Source: Candidatus Poribacteria bacterium
Lineage (GTDB): Bacteria > Poribacteria > WGA-4E > GCA-2687025
Assembly (NCBI GenBank): GCA_028818695.1
Contig: JAPPNK010000029.1
Location: 25,478-89,477 of the forward strand
Direction: 5' to 3'
Length of the DNA stretch: 64,000 bases
A program made the position numbers and the translations under genes. A model generated the notes under the pieces. That model was not told where the DNA came from and did not search any database. It worked only from the letters and a program-made list of their open reading frames with translations. Numbering within the stretch: position 1 is the stretch's first letter; each line of letters starts with the position of its first letter. Shown in pieces: positions 58,092 through 64,000 of the stretch.

Positions 58092-58876
58092 TATCCTTTT
58101 CGGATGTTTGCCCACAGGACAGCCATTTTGCCCTCTGCTGTCGCTGCGAGTCCGCCTGACATCGCAACTTGCAGCCCGTCCTGTTTGATCTCGAGAATAT
58201 CCTCCTCGCTGAGCGCAGCGTTGAAGATGGCGGCTTCATCGATGAGTCCAATGAAGTAGGAGCCGTTTCCCCACCGACCGATTTCGACAGGGTTTTCGGT
58301 GGGGGCGATACCCCCAGGTTTGTCGGCTCCGCCTTGGAACGCGCCGTCCACATACAGCATCAGGTTTTGCTCCTCGCCTGCAGGATCGGCTCTGTAAACG
58401 GCGGCGAAGTGAGTCCATGTGTCCAGTTCTGGAATATGCGAGCTGGCGCGCGGTTCCCATGTTCCGTTTGCTTTCACAAAGGCGGACATACGGTTGCCCT
58501 CGCCGGGCGGGTCGATTCGAAGCAGGTATTCGTCCGATTTGGCGATCAGCTGCCGCCATGAGGCGATGTCTTCAGCAAAGAAGTACGCCATCATGGTTAA
58601 TTCGTCGCCGATCTGGAGAGCCGGGTCGCTTGCTATGGAGACCCAGTCGTCGCCGTCAAAGGAAAGGGCGGAACCGAAGATTCCTTTATCCCATGCGGCG
58701 CCGTTGATTTCTCCGTCAAATCCATTTTGGGACAAGTCGGAGGCGGAGTTGCCTGCGTCGTCATCGAAGAGCCACGCTCCGACGAGCGTTTCGGGGTCAA
58801 TTTCCGCTTGCGCGGCGAAGGTTGCGGCAGCGAACAGGCATGCCGCAACGATGAAGCGTTGTATCCGTTGAATCAT
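58088..58876 (-). CDS. Secreted LamG-like (concanavalin-fold) protein, copy 2
   Basis: This 262-residue protein has a signal peptide (MIQRIQRFIVAACLFAAATF, cleavage after AQA) and a LamG-like fold. It contains GAWLFDDDAGNSASDLSQNGFDG, SFDGDDWVSI, then TWTHFAAVYRA...LMLYVDGAFQG, and YFIGLIDEAAIFNAALSEEDI. The C-terminal tail is GLAATAEGKMAVLWANIRK, resembling the tail of the 38-kb copy. The start has AGGAG 7 bases upstream. Its stop overlaps that of the vWA gene by 4 bases, tail to tail. Confidence 0.85.
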   Translation of the reverse strand: MIQRIQRFIVAACLFAAATFAAQAEIDPETLVGAWLFDDDAGNSASDLSQNGFDGEINGAAWDKGIFGSALSFDGDDWVSIASDPALQIGDELTMMAYFFAEDIASWRQLIAKSDEYLLRIDPPGEGNRMSAFVKANGTWEPRASSHIPELDTWTHFAAVYRADPAGEEQNLMLYVDGAFQGGADKPGGIAPTENPVEIGRWGNGSYFIGLIDEAAIFNAALSEEDILEIKQDGLQVAMSGGLAATAEGKMAVLWANIRKGY

Positions 58877-58908
58877 ATCTGTTCTCCTAAGTCTAATGGA
58901 GCTCCGCC

Positions 58909-58937
58909 ACTTTAACACAAAATGGAGAGCGGGTCAA
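58909..58937 (-). promoter_or_regulatory. Sigma-70-type promoter for the LamG-like gene
   Basis: On the minus strand TTGACC (58932-58937) and TAAAGT (58909-58914) are 17 bases apart, with a predicted start near 58902 and a leader of about 26 bases. Confidence 0.6.
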
Positions 58938-58979
58938 CCGGCATTGTCCTGACCTTGCGGAAGTTCAGGTTACTGCGGT

Positions 58980-59008
58980 TTGTCATGGCGGGCGGGGCGG
59001 GGTAAGAT
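58980..59008 (+). promoter_or_regulatory. Sigma-70-type promoter for the DUF503-rbfA-ribF cluster
   Basis: TTGTCA (58980-58985) and TAAGAT (59003-59008) are 17 bases apart. The predicted start near 59015 is only about 5 bases before the ATG at 59020. Confidence 0.6.
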
Positions 59009-59019
59009 TCTATATTGCG

Positions 59020-59301
59020 ATGTTTGTGGCGGTATGTAAGATACATTTTCAGACGCCGGGATGCCGGTCGTTGAAAGAAAAACGGCGGATTGTGCGCAGT
59101 ATCAAAGACCGGACGCGGCATCGGTTCAACGCCGCGGTCGCCGAGGTGGGCTTGATGGACCGCTGGAACGAATGCGAGCTGGGCGTCGCCTGCGTGTCGA
59201 ACAGCGCGCGGCATGCGGAGAGCATGGCGTCAAAAGTTGCGGAGTTTATTGAAATCTCCTTTCCGATCATTGTCCTGAAAGTGGAGCGTGAGCGATGGTA
59301 G
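59020..59301 (+). CDS. DUF503 (YlxP-like) protein
   Basis: This 93-residue protein matches the DUF503/YlxP family: the CKIHFQTPGCRSLKEKRRIVRS start, HRFNAAVAEVGLMDRWNECELGVACVS, and a terminal VLKVERE. It normally sits beside rbfA, as here, with rbfA overlapping by 7 bases, and is linked to ribosome maturation. There is no ribosome binding site before the ATG, and the predicted promoter is very close, so the message may be almost leaderless. Confidence 0.88.
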   Translation: MFVAVCKIHFQTPGCRSLKEKRRIVRSIKDRTRHRFNAAVAEVGLMDRWNECELGVACVSNSARHAESMASKVAEFIEISFPIIVLKVERERW

Positions 59302-59672
59302 ATCTGTTTGAAGGCGGCGGTTCCTTTCCGCGCAGCGACCGCGTTGCCAGCAGTTTGATGAGAGAGTTGAACGAAATCTTGCAGCGCGATGTAAAAGACC
59401 CGCGCCTCACCGGCTGCGCCGTCATGCGCGTCCGCTTGTCGCGCGACTTGAAGGTGGCGTGGGTGTATCTGAGCGTGTTTCCGAAGGAGAACTGGAGGAG
59501 CGTTGAACGCGCTCTGGAGAAGGCGTCCGGCTTTCTGCGGCGGGAAGCGGGAAGGCGGCTTCGTTTGCGGCGAAGCCCGGAGCTGCGTTTTGAACGCGAC
59601 CAAGGCGTCGACAAAATGCTGGAGATGGACAAGATATTGAAAGGTCTAGACGCAGGTTCCGAAGAAGAATGA
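59295..59672 (+). CDS. rbfA: Ribosome-binding factor A
   Basis: This 125-residue KH-like protein has SDRVASSLMRELNEILQRDVKDPRL at the start, VTRV-like VMRVRLSRDLKVAWVYLSVF, and RSPELRFERDQGVDKMLEMDKIL near the end, all typical of RbfA, a 30S maturation factor. It overlaps the DUF503 gene and its stop overlaps nrnA as ATGA (59669-59672). Confidence 0.93.
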   Translation: MVDLFEGGGSFPRSDRVASSLMRELNEILQRDVKDPRLTGCAVMRVRLSRDLKVAWVYLSVFPKENWRSVERALEKASGFLRREAGRRLRLRRSPELRFERDQGVDKMLEMDKILKGLDAGSEEE

Positions 59673-60664
59673 GCGAACCGCTGAACGCCGATTTTGCGCG
59701 CTTGAGCGAAGCGTTTGAAGCGCACCAATCGTTCTGGATCGTGTCGCACATTCAACCGGACCCAGACGCGGTCGGATCGCAGCTGGCGCTGGCGCTGGCG
59801 CTGGAACAGCAAGGCAAGCGGGTCGAAATCGTCGGGCGCGACCCGGCGCCGCGAATTGCGCAGTATCTGCCAGGCGCCGAACGCATCCGCCAACAGCCGC
59901 GGAACGAGTCGATGGATGTCCTCGCTGTCGTCGATGTCAGCAGCCTGATACGCATCGGCAGGGAAATGATCCCGCTCGTGAGCGACCGGCGGCTCACGAT
60001 CAACATTGACCATCATGCGACGGGAGAGCCGTTTGCGGACGCGGCGTGCGTTCGCCCTGAAGCGAGCGCGACCTGCGAAATTTTATACGATTACTTTCAA
60101 TACGCCGGCTGGGAGATCGACAGGAACATCGCTGAGTGTCTATATGCGGGCATCATCGGCGACACGGGAAATTTTCGTTTTTCAAACACAACGGCGAAAT
60201 GCCTCGCCGCCGCGGCCGACCTAGTGTCGCAGGGCGTCGACCCGCAGCGGGCGTACAATCATATCTACGGATCGCGGACGGAAGGGCAAACGCGGCTCCT
60301 GGCGGCGGTTCTCGGCACGCTGCGCCGAACGGAGAACGGACAGGTGGCGTCCATGCATGTGACGCAGGAAATGTACCGCGCGACCGGAACAACCGTTGAG
60401 GATGTGGACGGGTTCATCGATTACGCCCGTTCGATTGAAGGCGTCTCGGCGGCGGCGCTGGTGGGGGAGCTGCCGGACGGACGCATCAAGGCGAGCTTTC
60501 GCTCAAGCGGCGGAACGGTGAAGGTGGACAGACTCGCCGCGGACTTTGGAGGCGGCGGACATGCGTATGCGTCCGGCTGCTTGATGGAGCCGCCGCTCGA
60601 CTCGGCAAAAGAGACCGTACTGAAGGCGCTGTCCGCCCTGGTCTCCAACAGCGGGGAAAAATGA
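59669..60664 (+). CDS. nrnA: DHH-family phosphoesterase (NrnA-like nanoRNase/pAp phosphatase)
   Basis: This 331-residue protein has the DHH-family motifs HIQPDPDAVGSQLA (about 27-40), VVDVSSL, NIDHHATGE, and GDTGNFRFSN. The C-terminal DHHA1 domain ends with GGGGHAYASGC. Members degrade 2-5-nt RNAs and dephosphorylate pAp. Position between rbfA and truB is the standard bacterial order. Confidence 0.92.
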   Translation: MSEPLNADFARLSEAFEAHQSFWIVSHIQPDPDAVGSQLALALALEQQGKRVEIVGRDPAPRIAQYLPGAERIRQQPRNESMDVLAVVDVSSLIRIGREMIPLVSDRRLTINIDHHATGEPFADAACVRPEASATCEILYDYFQYAGWEIDRNIAECLYAGIIGDTGNFRFSNTTAKCLAAAADLVSQGVDPQRAYNHIYGSRTEGQTRLLAAVLGTLRRTENGQVASMHVTQEMYRATGTTVEDVDGFIDYARSIEGVSAAALVGELPDGRIKASFRSSGGTVKVDRLAADFGGGGHAYASGCLMEPPLDSAKETVLKALSALVSNSGEK

Positions 60665-60667
60665 TCT

Positions 60668-61366
60668 ATGGACGGAATCTTGAATCTCGACAAGCCGATG
60701 AGCATCTCCTCGCAGGCGGCGGTGACGCGCGTCAAAAAAGCGCTTGCCGTCAAAAAAGCGGGGCATGCCGGAACCTTAGACCCAGAAGCGACCGGCGTCT
60801 TGCTCGTCTGCATGGGCAAAGCGACGAAACTGTTTGAGCCGCTCCAGACGCATGAAAAAGAGTACCTTGCGGAGCTGACGCTCGGCGTCGAGACCGACTC
60901 GCATGACGCTTCGGGGCAGATCACGGCGGAGCGGGAAGTTCCGACCCTGAACGAAGCGGACATAGAGAGGGCTTTGGCGCCGTTTCGAGGCGTCATTCAG
61001 CAGACGCCGCCGATGTTCTCCGCCTTGAAGCACAAGGGCAGACCGCTCTACGCATACGCGCGCGAGGGAATCACGATTGAGCGGAAGCCGCGCGAAGTGA
61101 AAGTGTCCGCGCTGGAACCGCTCGATTGCCAACCGCCGACGCTGAAAATACGGTGCGTCTGCTCGCGCGGAGCCTATATCCGCGTCCTGGCGCATGACAT
61201 CGGGCGGAAACTCGGATGCGGGGCGCACATCAAAGCCCTGCGGCGGACGCGAATCGGGCCGTACCGCGTGGAGGACGCCGTCTCGCTGGAGGCGCTGGAG
61301 AGCAACCCAGCGGCGGCTGTTCAGCGCATCGTCCCGCTGGAAACGGCGCGCCGGGCGGCGTCGTGA
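60668..61366 (+). CDS. truB: tRNA pseudouridine-55 synthase TruB
   Basis: This 232-residue protein has GILNLDKPMSISSQAAVTRVK, then the catalytic motif GHAGTLDPEATGVLLV with the nucleophilic Asp, YLAELTLGVETDSHDASG, and SRGAYIRVLAHDIGRKLG. It modifies U55 in the T-loop of tRNA. It is shorter than some homologues, lacking an extended PUA domain. It ends in a GTGA overlap with ribF. Confidence 0.94.
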   Translation: MDGILNLDKPMSISSQAAVTRVKKALAVKKAGHAGTLDPEATGVLLVCMGKATKLFEPLQTHEKEYLAELTLGVETDSHDASGQITAEREVPTLNEADIERALAPFRGVIQQTPPMFSALKHKGRPLYAYAREGITIERKPREVKVSALEPLDCQPPTLKIRCVCSRGAYIRVLAHDIGRKLGCGAHIKALRRTRIGPYRVEDAVSLEALESNPAAAVQRIVPLETARRAAS

Positions 61367-62298
61367 GAGTTCTGGACGGCTTCTGGACAGACGCGCCGAT
61401 GGAGCGCGGATGCGTTCTGGCGTTCGGCAAGTTTGATGGACTGCATCTCGGACATCAGGCGGTTCTGCGCGTCGTCAAGGAGCAGGCGGAGCAGGCGGGT
61501 CTCGACTCGGCGGTTCTGTTCCTGCGCCCGAACCCGCTCCGTTTGATCGCGCCTGAGCATTGCCCCCCTTCGTTGACGACCGAATCGCAGACGCTCGCGC
61601 TGCTGAAAGATTTTGGCATCAACCTTGCGGCGATTGGGCGTTTTGACGAGCGCATGCGGACAACCTCCGCAGAGGCGTTTTTGGCGCGCTTGGCGGAGGC
61701 GTTTCAGGCGCGGGGCATTGTGACGGGGACAGACGTTCGCTTCGGATATAAAGGGCTGGGGAACGTCGACACGATACGGGACGGAGCGGCGCGGTTCGGG
61801 TATGAGACGCATCTCGCGGAGCCGGCGATGGACGGAGGGCTGCCCGTCAGCAGCACGCGCGCGCGGGAGGCGGTTCGCTGCGGGCGGCTTGAGGAGGCGG
61901 CGCGGCTGCTGGGGCGTCCATACAGCATGTCGGGGCGGGTCGCGAAAGGCGACCAGCGGGGGCGGGAGCTCGGCTTCCCCACGGCGAACATCGATTACGG
62001 CGACCTGCAGCTGCCGCCGGACGGGATCTATGCGGCATGGGCGGAGGCGGACGGACAACGGCATATGTCGGCGGCGAGCCTGGGCGTCCGCCCGACATTT
62101 GACGGCAAGGAGCGGAAGCTGGAGGCGCACCTGCTCGACTTTGACGGCGACCTGTACGGGAAAGAGATGGAAATCGCGCCGGTCGCCAAGCTGCGGGATG
62201 AGCTGCGCTTTGAGAACGTTGAGGCGCTGATTGAACAGATGCGGGTTGATGTGGAGCGGGCGCGGGAGATTCTGTCTAAACCTAGATTTTCGCAATAA
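61363..62298 (+). CDS. ribF: Bifunctional riboflavin kinase/FAD synthetase
   Basis: This 311-residue enzyme has the FAD-synthetase nucleotidyltransferase part AFGKFDGLHLGHQAVL (about 20-35), GTDVRFGYKGLGN, and VSSTRAREAVRCGRLEEAARLLGRPY. The riboflavin kinase part follows, with KGDQRGRELGFPTANI and LPPDGIYA...SLGVRPTFDG...EAHLLDFDGDLYG. The start is the GTG at 61363 overlapping the truB stop. rpsO, which often follows, is absent; an AlbA_2-domain gene is there instead. Confidence 0.93.
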   Translation: MRVLDGFWTDAPMERGCVLAFGKFDGLHLGHQAVLRVVKEQAEQAGLDSAVLFLRPNPLRLIAPEHCPPSLTTESQTLALLKDFGINLAAIGRFDERMRTTSAEAFLARLAEAFQARGIVTGTDVRFGYKGLGNVDTIRDGAARFGYETHLAEPAMDGGLPVSSTRAREAVRCGRLEEAARLLGRPYSMSGRVAKGDQRGRELGFPTANIDYGDLQLPPDGIYAAWAEADGQRHMSAASLGVRPTFDGKERKLEAHLLDFDGDLYGKEMEIAPVAKLRDELRFENVEALIEQMRVDVERAREILSKPRFSQ

Positions 62299-62315
62299 CG
62301 GAAAAGGAATAAGCC

Positions 62316-63506
62316 ATGTCCTTGTTCACAATGCCGAAAGACAAAATCACGTTTGCAGACGTTGAAGCGTTTTGTCGAGAGTGGGGCGAAGGCGTCCGCG
62401 TAGAGTATAAATCAAAGGTCGCGAATGTTCCGAAAACCGTTTCGGCTTTTGCAAACTCGCAGGGCGGTGTCTTCATCATCGGTGTAAAAGCCGACAAGAG
62501 CAATAATAATGTCGAGTTTCCCATTAAGGGCATTCCCAACCAAGGCGGTTTAGAAGATCAAGTCACAAATAGCATGTCGGACGGCATCCATCCGCCCGTC
62601 ATGCCAGAGATAACAATTGTTCCCACGGAGACCGAGGGTCATGCTGTGATTGTAGTTCGCGTTGATGAAAGTCCACACGCGCCGCATGCGATTCAGAACA
62701 GCACGAAGGTTTATATTCGAACTGGCAGCGTCAGCCAACCGTATAAGCTTGCGGACATAGATCGCATTGAATACATGCTCAAGCGGCGCGAGGATTCAAA
62801 AATTATCTATGGACAGATTCTCAACCAAATTGAAGAGCGGGTAAACTCGTTTCACGATCCAAAAAAGCCAAGCATCAGAGCAATTGCGCGGCCGAAATTT
62901 CCTTACAAGCCGATTATTTCAACAAGGGAGATCCATGATTTTATGGGGATGGAAGGCGGATTTGGCCACATTACACTTTCAAGGGTGCCAGGAGGTGCCA
63001 TTTCTCGTTCTCATTCTCATACGAATAGCGATTATTGGGAACTGAACGATCATGGGATCGTTTACGGGAGGTTGCCATTCGTTCGGAAGGATCCAGAAAA
63101 AATCGATCATAAGGATTTTTTTGACGCAACTATTTGGTTGCTCCGTTATTCTGCATTATTTTACAACAAATGTAAGTTCCGCGGGAACATCGAAATGTCG
63201 CTGCATCTTCGTAATGTGGCTGGAAAGAGACTAATTTATAGCGACCGCTCCGGTCAGTCTGCTCAATATGGGGAATGCGAATGCCATAGTTCTGAAGTTT
63301 TAGCTTCTGCGCAATTCCCTTCTGAGACCCTGGTGAATAGCGACATGAAAGCAGTTCTATCAACAATCGGAAAGCTGCCAAAAAATTCTAGCCCCCAATT
63401 CAATCAGCAATCGTATGAGGCGCCTGCCATTCTAGCGATATTTGAAAAATTAATTGGTCAACTTCTCTGGGCGTTTGACATTGATCGAGAGCCGCTGGAG
63501 CGGTAG
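62316..63506 (+). CDS. AlbA_2 (Schlafen-like) domain protein
   Basis: This 396-residue protein has an N-terminal AlbA_2 domain: GEGVRVEYKSKVANVPKTVSAFANSQGG followed by VFIIGVKADK and IVVRVDESPHAPHAI...KVYIRTGSVSQP. The domain is found in nucleic-acid-binding and regulatory proteins and in defence-associated loci. The C-terminal 230 residues are not recognised. They contain SRSHSHTNSDYWELND, several cysteines, and YSALFYNKCKFRG. The base composition is clearly more A/T-rich than the preceding ribF, a sign of separate origin. The start has AAGGAA upstream. It converges with the WD40 gene, 3 bp apart. Confidence 0.82.
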   Translation: MSLFTMPKDKITFADVEAFCREWGEGVRVEYKSKVANVPKTVSAFANSQGGVFIIGVKADKSNNNVEFPIKGIPNQGGLEDQVTNSMSDGIHPPVMPEITIVPTETEGHAVIVVRVDESPHAPHAIQNSTKVYIRTGSVSQPYKLADIDRIEYMLKRREDSKIIYGQILNQIEERVNSFHDPKKPSIRAIARPKFPYKPIISTREIHDFMGMEGGFGHITLSRVPGGAISRSHSHTNSDYWELNDHGIVYGRLPFVRKDPEKIDHKDFFDATIWLLRYSALFYNKCKFRGNIEMSLHLRNVAGKRLIYSDRSGQSAQYGECECHSSEVLASAQFPSETLVNSDMKAVLSTIGKLPKNSSPQFNQQSYEAPAILAIFEKLIGQLLWAFDIDREPLER

Positions 63507-63509
63507 GCG

Positions 63510-64000
63510 CTATCGCTCCAATAGGTTTGAAGCATCCCAGAGCATGATGGTACCGTCCCAGCCTCCGCTGGCGATGGTCTGCCCGTTAGGAGAATACGCC
63601 ACGGAACGGACATTGCCAGTATACACCATGAGCGTTTTGAGAAGCGCACCCGCGCGCACATCCCATATACGAATCGTGCTGTCATGACCGCTGCTTACAA
63701 TTGTCTGTCCGTCGGGAGAATATGCCACGGAATGGACAGATTCTCCCGTATGCCCCGCGAGCGTTCTTATAAGCGCGCCAGTACGGATGTTCCATATCCG
63801 AATCGTTTTGTCCCTTCCTCCGCTTGCAATGGTCTGTCCGTCAGGAGAATACGCCACGGAAGCAACACTACCCATATGCCCCGTGAGCGTTTTGAGAAGC
63901 GCGCCTGTACGGGCGTTCCAGATCCGAATTTTTTGATCGTAGCTGCCGCTTGCAATGGTCTGTCCGTCAGGAGAATACGCCACGGAAGCAACACTACCCA
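63510..64000 (-). CDS. WD40-repeat protein, C-terminal part (runs off the window)
   Basis: The minus-strand frame is open to the window edge and ends at 63510. Four WD40 repeats of about 42 residues are visible (VAYSPDGQTIASG...KTIRIWN...TGALLKTLTGHMG), much more alike than the repeats of the 35-kb protein. At the DNA level the block beginning near 63839 recurs almost exactly 124-126 bases further on. There is no C-terminal sorting tag after the last repeat (WDASNLLER). Cellular location and any additional domain lie outside the window. Confidence 0.85.
   Translation of the reverse strand, partial: GSVASVAYSPDGQTIASGSYDQKIRIWNARTGALLKTLTGHMGSVASVAYSPDGQTIASGGRDKTIRIWNIRTGALIRTLAGHTGESVHSVAYSPDGQTIVSSGHDSTIRIWDVRAGALLKTLMVYTGNVRSVAYSPNGQTIASGGWDGTIMLWDASNLLER

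Noticed and set aside
61321-62295. 324-codon minus-strand frame opposite ribF
   Set aside because: It is an antisense shadow; ribF has all family motifs on the plus strand.

Overview
The window looks like a chromosomal segment of a Gram-negative bacterium of the Candidatus Poribacteria type. That assignment is an inference from gene style. Two secreted proteins end in a domain related to type IX secretion tags, one reading NYPNPFNPETWIPF. There are LamG-like lectin-fold proteins, a Gfo/Idh/MocA oxidoreductase, an enolase-superfamily sugar-acid dehydratase, WD40 proteins and a PEP-hydrolase-like TIM barrel. Coding density is high, many genes overlap as ATGA or GTGA, and the DNA is GC-rich except in a few islands (about 28.1-30.3 kb and 62.3-63.5 kb).

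Layout. 0-6.2 kb (minus strand): an ACSF3/MatB-like acyl-CoA synthetase, a ManD-family dehydratase, and a translationally coupled pair (membrane-anchored helical protein and metzincin-like secreted protease) behind two tandem sigma-70 promoters. 6.2-15.7 kb: a pyruvyltransferase-family protein and a nucleotidyltransferase, a lone CUT1-type ABC ATPase, a glutaredoxin-like protein and a cyclase-family hydrolase, then a large subtilase with a C-terminal tag and a DASS transporter. 15.8-19.2 kb: an XRE/ImmA-IrrE plus PIN module, a Tat/lipoprotein Rieske protein and a membrane-anchored vWA protein. 19.4-24.3 kb: a PEP-hydrolase-like protein followed by an unusual sugar-type ABC transporter, made of a binding-protein/permease fusion and a permease carrying a huge periplasmic insertion. 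24.4-31.5 kb: a UbiA-family enzyme and then the most unusual locus: an STT3-like oligosaccharyltransferase, a CDP-alcohol phosphatidyltransferase, a tiny membrane protein and two unknown membrane/secreted proteins. These are transcribed leftward from an apparent sigma-54 promoter preceded by three regularly spaced copies of TCGAC-N6-GTCGA and by a gene for a sigma-54 activator that lacks a sensor domain.

31.7-47.3 kb holds housekeeping and metabolism: a 2-hydroxyacid dehydrogenase, rarA, nagA, a 14-bladed secreted WD40 protein, a YwqK/MORN-like protein, a LamG-like protein, era, tRNA-His, argD, an HtrA protease, TPR and membrane proteins, an HDAC-family hydrolase, pyrK and pyrD. 47.3-52.8 kb has two full copies and one remnant of a roughly 168-bp MITE-like repeat, an SDR-cytochrome oxidase subunit III fusion with subunit IV, an oxidoreductase remnant, a GT39-like glycosyltransferase and tRNA-Pro. 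52.3-58.9 kb has a DUF3221 lipoprotein, a ferritin-like protein, a Gfo/Idh/MocA oxidoreductase, a haem-c outer-membrane protein, rsgA (apparently started at ATC), and second paralogues of the vWA and LamG families. 59.0-62.3 kb is the translation cluster DUF503(ylxP)-rbfA-nrnA-truB-ribF. The window ends with an AlbA_2-domain protein and the C-terminal part of another WD40 protein.

The best candidate for an undescribed system is the sigma-54-controlled glycosylation-like locus at 25.4-31.5 kb. The oxidase fusion, the unusual transporter and the ATC start of rsgA are separate secondary candidates.
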